From: Cryptomeria japonica
Taxonomy: Eukaryota > Streptophyta > Pinopsida > Cupressales > Cupressaceae
Reading direction: 5' to 3'
DNA length: 64,000 nucleotides
Assembly (NCBI RefSeq): GCF_030272615.1
Contig: NC_081406.1
Location: 110,885,783 to 110,949,782, forward strand
Positions 11,548 through 22,667 of the stretch are shown here, in pieces. A model generated the notes under the pieces. It was not told the origin of the DNA and searched no databases. It worked only from the letters and a program-made list of their open reading frames with translations. A program made the position numbers and the translations under genes. Every line of letters begins with the position of its first letter. Position 1 is the first letter of the stretch.

Positions 11548-12300
11548 CATTGATGGAAACACTTAGGAAAAATTTTGACATCTAAGTGTTTTACAACAAG
11601 ATTATGCCATAAGCAAAATTACTCCCCTTAAGCATATACACTATCCCTTTTGCAGAAAATACAATGTATACTACTTCCTTACTGAGATAAACATGAAAGT
11701 ATGCATAGCATGCATCAAAATTTTAAATACAAAATACTACTCCTCCTTTACCAACAATGACAAAGTATAGCTGAAAAAACCCCTGTTCCATTAGCATTAA
11801 AAATTGATTTAAAAAGTTTATGACAATAAAGAGTGAAACTTGTCAAAAACTGATTTAAAATCCTGCATAAATGTCTTCATGGATAAAGACCATGATTCAA
11901 GCAATGAGATAGAAACCTCATTCTCCATTTACATTTGATAGACCTGCTCTTCCATGGCATCCAAGGTACTCATCTCTTGAGTGACCATTAGGGCATCCAG
12001 ATTTAGATAGCATTTCTGAAAAATTTGTAGTCTTGGCAGTAGGACCAGTTGAAGTTCCTACAAATTACGTGTTCGGTTGCTTAGCTCTGCCTCTAATCTT
12101 GCAAACTAGAGTTGAAACCGATGAGCGGTTTGTCCATATGTGGAGAAGGAATCATATGGTGTCTTGAAGGTGATTATAAATGACTGCATATCAGATTGCA
12201 GTTTGGCTTTCTGAGCAAGCACATCATCATAGAATAAATGAGGTTGACATATCTTAATTAGCAATAGTTTTCCCTCATCCATTGCATCTCTAATGTCCTT
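11548..12300 (-). other. Element A 3' non-coding stretch
   Basis: Between the unknown reading frame and the polypurine tract I see no domain or repeat. Decayed coding text of the unknown protein may extend into it (helical-looking minus-strand fragments around 12000-12300), but stops are frequent. Confidence 0.4.
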
Positions 12301-15159
12301 CTATGCCTTCTGTAAATTAGACCAGAGCTCTGCTAACTTTTTCACTAAGGAAGTTTCTAGAGCCTTTTGATGCTCCTTCTTGGCATTTGCTTCTGCAACC
12401 TCTTCCAGGCTTTGCACTTGGTCTTCTACAACTGTGCATAGGATCTTTAATTGTGCAAGAGAGGAATTGGTACTGGGGAGGTTGGTACCTGGTATCAAAC
12501 CGGTAAGAGTGTCCACTGCAACTTGGATCACATCTTTCTATTTCTTCCTCCTTATTACTTCCAAGCATTCTTGAGCAAGCTTAATACTCTGCAGCAACTC
12601 TGATTTGTTTGCAGACTAGAGGTCAATGGGACTGGTAATGTTAGCCGGTTTGGCTTGACTACCGGTTGCCTTTGGGGTCTCCATCTGAGTGCTCTGTGTC
12701 ACTCCCTCTTTCTCTTTATCTCTTTTCTTATCCTCTTCTGCCTTCTTTTTCTCCTCTTCTTTCCGCTTCTCTTCCTCTTCATCCTTCTTCTTATTCTTCT
12801 CTTCTTCCTGCTTCTTCTTCTCTTGCTCCTTTCACTTCTCCTCTTCCTTTCTCTTCTCCTCTTCCTTTTTCTTCTCCTTTTCCTATTTCGCTTCCTTCTT
12901 CTTCTTTTCTTCCTCTTGTTTCTTCTTCTCCTCTTCCTTTCTTTTCTTTTCCTCTTCTAGTTTCCTCTTCTCCTCTTCCTTTTTCTTTTCTTCATCTTTT
13001 CTCTCCTCTTCCACTTTTTCCTTCTCTTCTTCCTTTTTCTTCTTTTCCATGTCTTCCTATTTTCTATTTTCTTCCTCTTATTTCTTCTTCTCTCTCTCAA
13101 CCTATTTTCTCTTGTCTTCCTCCCATTTCTCTTTCTCTCTCTGCATGTTTTCTTTTGTCTTCCTCCTGTTTCTCCTGACCTTTTGTTTCTATTGGTACAT
13201 TTGGAGTAACATTTTCACCATTCAAGGCATCAACATCAATCGGGTCCAATTGAGTAGTGATTGGTTCTCCTTCACTATCATATACCTCATTTGGTTGAGT
13301 GATTTTTGGTTCTTGGTCAGCTTTCATGTTTGTTTTAGCCACTTCATGCAATCTTAAAGCTGATTGAGCAAGGGAGTGGGTATCTTTGACCACTTTCAAA
13401 ACTTTTCCTTCCAATAATAAGAGTCTTCTTCTTCTCATGAAGAAGAGGCCCTTATATCTCTTCACCACTTCATATAGTTTTATTTTAGGCAGATCAGGAA
13501 AGTATTGTGCAAATACTTCATCTCTTATTTCTTGTTCTTTTCTATGGCAATGTGCCACTTGTTATCTAAAGAATTATACAAAGAATCAGGTGTCTCAGAT
13601 CTAATTTCTGATGGCCACCAGTCATTAATACATAAATAATTGATAACTTCTTGTTCAACTTCCTTCTTTTCATCATCATTAAAATCATCAAAGCACTCTT
13701 TCAAATCACCAAGTACTTTTCTTCTAATATTCTTAATTGTTCTTTGACAATGTGTCAAAGGTTTGTAAGAGGAAATATCAATATTTACCGGTACAGATGT
13801 TGCCAGTTCACTCTTTGTCTTTTTTCTTGTTTGCCTAGTCTTTTTAGGTTGTTCTTCAGAGACAATGTCCTATGAGTCTGGTGTATTTCTTTTTGTCTTC
13901 CGCTTCCTCTCAAAGACTTTGGCAGGTGTTGCTTCCAGTTTCTTCTTTGCTAGTGACTGCTTGGTCACTTTGGGACTTGCTATGGTAACTGGTGCCAATG
14001 ATGAAGACACTACCTTTCCCTTCTTTACTGAGGGTTCTTCAACCGGTGTAACCCTTTCCAAATAGGTGCTAGTTCTCTTTTCCTTTGGATCAAGAGGCGA
14101 GGTGATTAGGGTAGAGGCATACCTATCTAACATGTCATACATTACCTCATATCCCATTGGTTCCACTTCTTCCTGTCTAGGCTCAACCACCTCCATTATG
14201 CACTCATCAACTTTGATGGTGAAGCAAATGTTCTCCTCATACTTCTTGACAATATCATAGGATATTCTTACTCTTTGGTTCATTTTGCATCTGAACTCAT
14301 AAAAATATTTGTTCAGCACTTTTAGATAACCGGTTCCTACTGCTTGTAGGATTTCCTTGATTTGCTTTGTCACCGGATGGTTAGCAGACCACTGAATATC
14401 ACCTACTCCTAGAAAATAGCCTTGGAAGTAGAAGAACAACCCAACCAATAGTTGTCCAAACTTAAATTTCAGGGCATTGTCTTGTTTGATTGACTTGAGG
14501 TTCACTAGAAGTTGTCTTTACATACCAGTGCATAGATCAAACGATGCATCTTCCTTGATCATCCTGTAGGCGGCATTTACCATTGCAGCAAAGATGGAGT
14601 TGATTCTACTAGCATGGAATGTCCAGTATCCTATCACCATACATGCATATTTGACCAGATCATCCTTGATGGAATTGACAGTCATTCCCCTTGAATCAAT
14701 CACAGAACCGGTGAGCTTGGTCATTTCCATCTTGCTGATCTTCCTTAAGGCTGACACTTCACCGACGTTGCAGAAACTAGTGATGGCATGAATTGCTTCC
14801 AGTGTAACATCATGCATCTGCTCTAAGTACATTTTATCACTGTGTACTCTGCTCAAAATAATGCGAATGTGATCATCTGAAAATTCTTCAAGGAAATAGA
14901 TAGCATTGTGAAGTTTCTTCTTTTCCAGAATGCAGAATTTTGGTTTAATCTTTTTGTCCTTCCCACAAAACAAATTCAATTGAGAATGGATCATCAGAGA
15001 TCCTAGATCTTCAATCTTACAATCAATGTAATCAGAAATTCCTTCCTCCACTATAACACCAGCAGGTATTTGAGATAAGGCATTGTATTTTGCCTTCTGT
15101 TGAATGAAGTCTACAGTATCAATAGGTACACTAGAACTAGTATGAGATGCAGAAGCCAT
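12301..15159 (-). pseudogene. Unknown protein of element A, about 950 residues, decayed
   Basis: Begins MASASHTSSS at 15159. The first 213 codons are open to a TAA at 14520-14518, then the same frame stays readable (open 14505-13870 and 13758-13525) before a shift to another frame (13558-13097). It continues through a Glu/Lys-rich tract (about 13180-12698) and a helical C-terminal part (12531-12301). A strongly hydrophobic stretch at residues about 236-254 (QLLVGLFFYFQGYFLGVG) could cross a membrane. The segment before it is compact and predicted globular. The stop at 14520 could be a former CAA. It replaces pol in this element and is preceded by about 400 bp of leader-like DNA after gag. Sireviruses are known to carry an extra, env-like frame, and an analogous extra frame is my best guess, but I recognise no family. 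Function is unknown. Confidence 0.6.
12698..13180 (+). repeat. Long polypyrimidine tract (purine-rich on minus strand)
   Basis: Nearly 480 bp composed of ttcttcctctt-like units. On the minus strand it encodes an alternating Glu/Lys run within the unknown protein of element A, consistent with a long charged helix. Its strand asymmetry is extreme compared with the neighbours. Confidence 0.85.
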
Positions 15160-15633
15160 GATAAACAGAGAATTTTGAAAAATATCTTCAAAAGTTGAAA
15201 TTTAGGGCTCGCAATTTAAAATTTGCTACACACTCCTTTGGTTGCTAAAATACCGCTTTGTGTTCTACACTTCACCAACAGATGTTTGCTTCCGACTCTT
15301 CTTCAGGATTTTGATAAATTCTTTGAATCGCAATCCAAGTCACTTTTCTTCACTTTGTGCTTGAAAACTTCTTCGCTCGTGAACTAATAAGTGAAAAATG
15401 ACTTTGAAAAATTCTTTTAAACAAGTTCTTCCCCTACCAAAATAAATGCTCCACTATTAAGGCGTAAACCCTAATTTGTCTTTTACCGTTTCTGGTCTTC
15501 TGCCAATTGACATGTATCACATATCGGTTGAGGTCTTTTACTGGTGTAAACAGGGGGTTCATGATATTTCACTATTTGTTCCCCTAAGCTTTTCTGATGC
15601 TTAGTTTGCCGGTTGAATGACTTCCACACTAGG
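15160..15633 (-). other. Element A: end of gag and leader of the second frame
   Basis: On the minus strand the gag frame broken by element B at 39492 resumes at 15628 and meets a TAA near 15582. About 400 bp of non-coding DNA then precedes the ATG at 15159. Bases 15629-15633 (ctagg) are the left target duplication of element B. Confidence 0.6.
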
Positions 15634-17092
15634 TGTTGGCATTTCAATATCAGGAGATTGTTGATATTCATTAAGGATATTGAGAAGGTTGTTGAAGATT
15701 ATTGATATAACTATAGAAGGATGATAACTATCTTTATAACATTATTTTGTCATTGATGTCAAGAAATTGATTATCCGATTCAGTATGATGTTGCCATATC
15801 TTGAGAAGATTGATTTGAAGAGAATTAAGATGTCGGTAAAAGACATAGAAAGAATGTGATGAATAAATGGAGAAATAAGTTATTCAATGGGAAACTATTA
15901 CCGAGTTAGACAATGATGAGATCATGATGTTTAGATTGTTTTGATATCCTACATATGTTGTTGATTGTAAGGTTTATACTATACTATGTCACCAAGCAAA
16001 GAACCTAGTTGGTAAAGCCTAAGGTTATCGATATTGGTTAATGAAGGCAGAATGTCTATCGAGTAAAGTTTAGTATTTACCGAGTTGCAACCGATTTATG
16101 ATAGTGTGCATTGGATGAATACAAGCATTATTTAATGAAGGACAATGATGAGCTGGAGTTGATTAAATGATTGGATTGCTGCACATGAAGTTTGTTAAGG
16201 ATCTATGGCAATGGAAGATCGACAGGAAAATCTACAGCGCAGATTGAACTGCAATAACCTTGTGCAAGTTCCAAGAAAGGAATGCAAGTCCCGAGGCAAG
16301 GTAAAACATTTTCAGATCGAAAGATGCATTGAACCTAGTCAAGTTTTAAGATTTGATGGCTATGATTGATCATGAGAAATGTGATCAAGGAGATTAAGCG
16401 GTTAGCAAATTGTTTATAAATAAGGAATTGTTGATGAACAATGTATGCGGGCAAGTGTAAGCACAAGGATGCTACATAGTGATTACCAAGCATAGAAGCT
16501 TGAAGACCTGTTTGAATAATAGAGTAGAGAGCCTAGTAGAGGGACAGATAAGTCCTATGACAGGATTGTTTTGAGCAAATAAGAATCTACTTTAGCATTT
16601 TAGATGTGAAGTTGCAGATATATTTTTATTACTGTTATTTTGTAACTGACAAAAAATCTCTTAACCGAGTGGACTTAACAGTCTTATTTGTAAACCCTCT
16701 AGCAAGGCAACTTCTAACAAAGTGAAGATCCTAACAGATATGAGGGAAATCCCTTAACCGGGTCACATCTAGCAATGTGTTTGTAATCTTTAAAAGGATT
16801 TGCTTTTAACCGAGCATACTCTAGAAGAGTATATTTCTTAGTGGGTCTAAAATCCCACACTGGTTTTTCCCTATTTAGGTTTCCACATTAAATATGGTGT
16901 TATATGTGTTATGATGATTATGTGTTTATGAGTTTGCATGTTTAGTAGTTTTTGGTTATATTGCTGAAGCATAAGTTACCAAGGTTGAATCTATTGATTT
17001 TATGGAAGTTTAAGTTTGTATGATTCACCCCCCCCCCTCTCATCTTGTTAGCTATTGACATCTGTACTTTACATTAAGTATTAGAAATATCA
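15634..17092 (+). repeat. Element B 5' LTR
   Basis: Starts tgttggcatttcaatatc, ends attagaaatatca. TATA box tataaata at 16415-16422 and the C-tract motif gattcacccccc at about 17022-17040. It is 1459 bp, shorter than the 3' copy (1517 bp), which has an extra 22-bp duplication near 38362 and an extra stretch of about 43 bp near 39070. Confidence 0.97.
16415..16422 (+). promoter_or_regulatory. TATA box in element B 5' LTR
   Basis: tataaata, conserved in the 3' LTR at 38778-38785. Its place about two thirds into the LTR fits a U3/R boundary shortly downstream. Confidence 0.6.
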
Positions 17093-17094
17093 AT

Positions 17095-17106
17095 TGGTAT
17101 CAGAGC
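17095..17106 (+). other. Element B primer-binding site
   Basis: tggtatcagagc two bases after the LTR, the standard plant copia site that pairs with the 3' end of a methionine tRNA and starts minus-strand DNA synthesis. Confidence 0.95.
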
Positions 17107-17123
17107 TTTGGACTCCAGAAGAA

Positions 17124-20100
17124 ATGTTTAAAGGTACTTGAGGAAAAGATCCGAAGATGTATAAAAGGGATGCACCGAAACTGAACAAGTCAAGTTTCTC
17201 CACATGGTAGAAAATGATGAAGCTGCATTTATCAGGAATTGGAGAATATGCAACATATTACTTGGAGAATGATTACATACCACCGAGCACCAACCCAATG
17301 ACTTTGGAAGAGATAAAGGTAAAGCAAGAACATATTCAAGCTATGATTGAAATAACATCAGCACTGACCGACTCAGAGTTTAATGATCTAGAAGGCTGCA
17401 ATGATGCAAAAGCAATGTGGACTAAGCTCATATCTATGTATGGAAGTGATGAACATGTACAAAGAATAAAAGTAGATAGTCTAAGAGGACAACTTGAATC
17501 CATGAAAATGAATGAAGGTGAGAACATAACCCAATATAGTATAAAACTAAAGGAGATTGTCAATCAAATTAAAGGAGCAGGTGGAACTATTGAAGAAAAG
17601 GATATAAGAAGTAAGTTGTTGAGAACCCTTCTACCAGCTTATGCTATTTGAGTCTCTGCAATCAATGAATTGAAGTCTGTACCTAACATGCCAGTTTCTT
17701 TGGATGCTACTATTGGTAAGCTACATGCATTTGAGTTAAGTAATTTTGATAAAAGTGGGTCTTCGGTAAATAAAGTAGAATCTACATTTAGTTCTTTTCA
17801 TATTGGTGAATCTGATGATTACAATGATAGAATGAGTAAGTACTCTGAAGGGCATCATAGTGGAGCAAGTGAAAGATTTTGCAACAAAATGGAAAAAGTG
17901 CACAAACTGTATGACAAAATCAAGGAGCAAGAAGAGTTTGAAGCATTATTAGCCAGAAGGTTGCCAAGAGGAAAAGGTAAGTATAAAGGAAAGCTACCTT
18001 TGAAATGTTTCAATTGTGATAAAATAGGACATATGGCTTCTAACTGCCCTAACAAAGAATCTAGTGAAAAGAGAGAATACCGAGATGACAGGCAAAAAGA
18101 CAACCAATACAGAGGACACTGAGACTTCAGAAGAAGAGACAGAAAGACATGCCTAGTAGCTGATGAGGAATCCAACGATGATGAATCTGATGAAACTAAT
18201 ACTAAGGAAGTTGTTTATGTGGCTATTAAGGATGGATCTGATGAAGAAATGTATGAAGAAATAACCCTAATATCTCACATAAATAATAATGATTCTTGGA
18301 TCATAGACAGTGGATGCTCACATCACATGACAGGTGATAAACACAAGTTTTTTAAATTAGAAGACTATGATGGAGGCTATGTAAGATTTGGTAATGATGC
18401 ACCATGTCCAGTGAAAGGTAAAGGCTCCATCACACTTCTTGACAATGCTAAATGTGATGATGTATACTGGGTTGAAGGATTGAAATACAATTTGTTGAGT
18501 GTAGCACAGCTAAACAATATAGAATACCAAATAGAATTTCAGAAAGGAATTGTCAAAGTTCATGACAAGCATGGAAAGTAAGCTGCTACCGGGAAACAAA
18601 TAAAAGGTAATACATTTCATCTTGACTCAACTTGGAACAAGTGTCTTTATGCTAAGATAGATGATACTTGGTTATGGCATAAAAGGTTTTGTCATGTAAA
18701 TTTTGATAATCTGATCAAAATAAGTAAGCACCGAGTAAGAGGTCTACCGAGTCTTGAAAAACCTGAGAATGCTACGTGCCGAGAAAGCCAGATGGGTATG
18801 ATGACAAGATCGAGTTTTACAAGTAAGTCCTACACTTCAAAAGGAATTTTAGATCTAGTACATACTGATATTTGTGGTCCTATGAAAGTTCAAAGTTATT
18901 ATGGTGATAAGTATTTCATATTATTTGTGGATGATTACTCAAGGATGATGTCAGTTATGTTTTTAAAAGAAAAATCAGAAGCTTTTCAAATGTTTAAATG
19001 GTACAAGGCAAGAGTTGAAAATGGAACAGGAAGACAACTGAAATGTCTTAGATTTGATAGAGGAGGAGAGTTCACTTCTGATGAATTTAACTTATTCTGC
19101 AATGATCATGGTATAAAGAGGCAAATATCTGCACCGAGAACACCTCAGCAAAATAGGATAGCCAAGAGAAGAAACAGATCAATTGTGGATTGTGCCAAAA
19201 CCCTGATGATAGAAAAGAGGGTACCTCAAACATTTTGGAGAGAAGCAATCAACACTACAGTTTACACCCTGAACTGAGTTCAATTGAAGAAAGGAACTAT
19301 GAAGACACCATATGAAATCTGGTATGACAAGAAACCTAATGTAAGTTATTTTAAAATCTTTGGAAGTAGATACTATGTTCACAAAGATGACAGAAATGGA
19401 AAGTTTGATTAGAAAAGTGAAGAAGGAACATTTCTTGGTTATTCTTCTAGAAGTAAAGCATTTAAATGTTTGATCAAATCATCTAACAAAATAGTAGAAA
19501 GTGCAAATGTGAAAATTGATGAATTTGCAAAAAGAAATGATGAAGGAAATTCTAAAGAACCAGAAAATTATGAAGAATTTGTTTATGTTCAACCGAGAAG
19601 TCCTACCGAGAAAGCTGCTAAAGAAAATGGAGATAATGTCTAGTTACTGAGTGATGAAGAAGATCATATAGAACCTACCGAGCCTATATTAGCCAAATAT
19701 GTTAGAAGACATCATGCATCATGTCAGATTATAGGAGATAAGGATGATCTAGTGATGACAAGAAACAAACTGAGACAAAACACATGTCTGATATCTGAAT
19801 TTGAACTGAGAATAGTAAAAAAGGCATTTAACAGTGAACATTGGGTAAATTCTATGACAAAAGAGATTGATCAAATCAAGAAGAATGACACATGGACACT
19901 GATCCCAAGACCAAAGGACAAAAATTTAATCGGTACTAAGTGGATTTTCAGAAACAAGCTAAATGAAAAAGGTAAGGTCATTCACAACAAAGCAAGACTA
20001 GTTTGCAAAGGTTATGCTCAAGAGGAAAGAATAGATTATAGTGAGACCTTTGCACCTGTGGCTAGACTTGAGGGAGTAAGAACATTGTTGGCATATGCTG

Positions 20101-20835
20101 CTTTCAAAAATTTTAAGGTATATCAAATGGATGTTAAATCTGCATTTTTTAATGGTATACTAGAAGAAGAAGTTTACATTGAACAACCTGAAGGATTTGT
20201 TGAAGACAAGAGTAAAGATCAGGTATGCAAATTGAACAAAGCTTTATATGGTCTAAAACAAGCACCTAGAGCATGGTATGCAAGACTGTACTCTTATTTG
20301 ATCAAGATTGGTTTTATAAGGACAAGTGAAAACAACAATATGTACATGAAGAATGATGAGAACAATGGAATACTGATCTCAACCATATTTGTTGATGATA
20401 TTATTTTTAGTGGTAATGACTCCTTATGCAAGAACTTTGGTAATGAAATGTGCAAAGAATTTGAGATGTCACTAATTGGTGAGATAAAGTATTTTATAGG
20501 TTTATAGATACTGCAAATGAAAGATGAGATTTTCATTACTCAATTCAAGTACATAAAGGAAATTGTGAAGAAATTTGGAATGGAGGATTCTAAACCAGTA
20601 AGTACTCCTATAACTACTAACTGTAAATTATCAAAGAATGATGAATCTGCATCTGTTGATGAGACACTTTACCGATCTATGATTGGAAAATTGCAATATG
20701 TTGTGCATAGTAGACCAGATATAGCACATGCAGTAGGTATTGTAGCAAGATTCTTTGCAGATCCTAAGGAAACCCATATGATAGCAATCAAGAGAATTTT
20801 CAGATACCTTAGAGGCACTGAAGATTATGGCTTAG
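17124..20835 (+). pseudogene. Element B gag-pol, first part (gag, protease, integrase, reverse transcriptase)
   Basis: One frame from ATG 17124 with no frameshift. Gag (UBN2 type) runs to about 17950 and carries one CCHC knuckle (CFNCDKIGHMASNC, 18006-18047). Protease has DSGCSHHM (Asp at 18306). Integrase shows the LWHKRFCHVNF pre-domain, HTD (Asp 18867) and DRGGEF (Asp 19056). The third catalytic residue, normally Glu in the AERKN block, is Lys (codon 19164-19166). Reverse transcriptase shows [25 protein letters not shown] and FVDD (20388-20399). Stops at 17139, 17208, 17649, 18120, 18579, 19275, 19410, 19641 and 20505 are TGA, TAG or TAA where Arg or Gln codons would fit. Element C interrupts the frame after the RYLRGTEDYG block. 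The element cannot make its own enzymes now. Confidence 0.95.
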
Positions 20836-22649
20836 TGTAGTCACATAAATCTGTCCACTTAATTAAATGAATACTTAGTATTTATTTGATTATTTAACCA
20901 TCAATTAATAATTAATTAAATTAATATTTAATTAATTCATCTTAACCCTCTTCTCCTATTAATTAAATAAATTATTCAATTTATTTGATTTAATTCACTT
21001 AACCAAATTCATACCATTAATTAAATAAATAAATCATATTTGTTTAATTAAATCTTCTCTCACATTTAAATAAATTAATATTTATTTAAATCCCCCAAAA
21101 TCCCACCTCTCACATTTAAATAAATTAATATTTATTTAAATCCCCCAAAATCCCACCTCTCACATTTAAATAAATAAATCATTTATTTAAATCACCTTTA
21201 TCCTCCACCCACTTGTATTTTCCTACAAAATCAAGTTGCACAACTATTTTAAATAAATTATTTATTTAAAATCCTATTTATCCTCACCCACTTGAAACCT
21301 TTAATGGTTTCCCTTAAAGTCTTCAAACTTGATAGCTTTAAAGTCTTCAAACTTGATGGCTTCCTTCTATAGTCTTCTTAAGCCTTTAATGGTTTCCCTT
21401 AAAGTCTTCAAACTTGATGGCTTTGAAGTCTTCAAACTTAATGTCTTCCCTTAAAGTCTTCAAGCCTTTAATGGTTCCCCTCAAAGTCTTCAAGCATTTT
21501 AATGCTTTATCTTCCTTTTTTTCATTTAAATAAATTAATATTTATTTGAATATTTATCCAAATACAACTTGCACACATTTATTGAAATAAATGAATTTTT
21601 ATTTTAAATAAAATCTTATTTTCCCTCACCCACCAAATCCACTTGCAAAATCTAATCCCCTTCTAGATTCTTCTAACCCCTTCCTAATTAGCCTAATCCA
21701 TCCCCTAATTATTGTCACATTCCTAAGAAAAATAGAGTCACTTCTCAAAGCCTAAAAGTCTTTGATAACCATTAAAGGCTTCCAACCTTCAACCACTAAA
21801 TGTCTCAAAGTCTTGGATAACCTTTGAAAGCTTCCAACCTTCAACCACTTAATCCACAAAGTCTTCAAAAACCATTAATGGTTAACCCAAACCCTCCTAC
21901 ATGGTTAAAACATTTGTTTTGACTCAACCTCTACCCAACCCAAGGGTCTCATCAAGCCTTTAATGCTTTGACCATGATTATCTCTTAATCATTTGTACAA
22001 AGGTTTATCCTTGCATTAACTCCTAATCCAGTGGGTAATCCTAATTTAGGCTTGACCCTTACCTTCTAGATAACCATGAGGTCTTCTCAGGCCTTTAATG
22101 CCTCCAACCTCTTCTCTCAACCCAATCCTATGTTGACACTTGTCACCATTTTATTGGTGCCAATTGTGCACATGGATCCCCAACTTTCAAACTTGGCCCT
22201 TGATTAAACCATTCAATCTTAACCCTTCATTTCCCCATTTCTTCTATAAATAGAACTCTTCTCCTCAAGCAAAAAAAAAGCATTAGAGTATTGTTGTTAT
22301 ACTCGCATTAGCATAGAGCTTTCTCATAGCATCACTATCTACACTTGCATAGCATTTGCTTATCATATTCAACTATCTTGAATCTCCATATGTCATCCAT
22401 GGCTAGTGCTAAAAGCTGAGAGCTACACTCATTTGGGACTTGGAGAGGAGAGGAACAAGGGAGGAGCAACTATGAGCATCTTGATTAGCTATTTTATTCT
22501 ATGTTTATATGCTTTCTATTTCATGCTTAATATCTCTCTTGATATGCCTGTTTAGGATAATCTTTTGTTGCTAACACTAACACTTGTTTCTTGTGCTCTT
22601 GTGTGTGTTGCCATCAAACAGATTTTCTAATCCTTTTTGCAGAGCATCA
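20836..22649 (+). repeat. Element C 5' LTR
   Basis: 1814 bp, tgtagtcacataaatc ... tgcagagcatca. The first 430 bp hold blocks of palindromic ttaaataaat...atttatttaa sequence, including two 50-bp tandem units ending cccaaaatcccacctct (about 21061-21160). About 21295-21500 carries short repeats around aagtcttcaaacttgatggc. TATA box at 22245-22252. These features are shared with the 3' LTR. Confidence 0.97.
22245..22252 (+). promoter_or_regulatory. TATA box in element C 5' LTR
   Basis: tataaata followed by gaactcttctcc; the identical site is at 36566-36573 in the 3' LTR. It is the clearest promoter candidate in the window and sits in a young, barely mutated LTR. Confidence 0.75.
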
Positions 22650-22651
22650 TT

Positions 22652-22667
22652 TGGTGAACCCGACGTG
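22652..22667 (+). other. Element C primer-binding site
   Basis: tggtgaacccgacgtg begins two bases after the LTR, in the expected place for tRNA priming. It is unlike the Met-type site of the copia elements. I did not assign the tRNA. Confidence 0.8.

Noticed and set aside
12655-13357. Long plus-strand frames of Leu/Phe/Ser (look like membrane proteins)
   Set aside because: They are the complement of the Glu/Lys-coding purine tract of element A on the minus strand; the hydrophobicity is an artefact of ctt/ttc runs.
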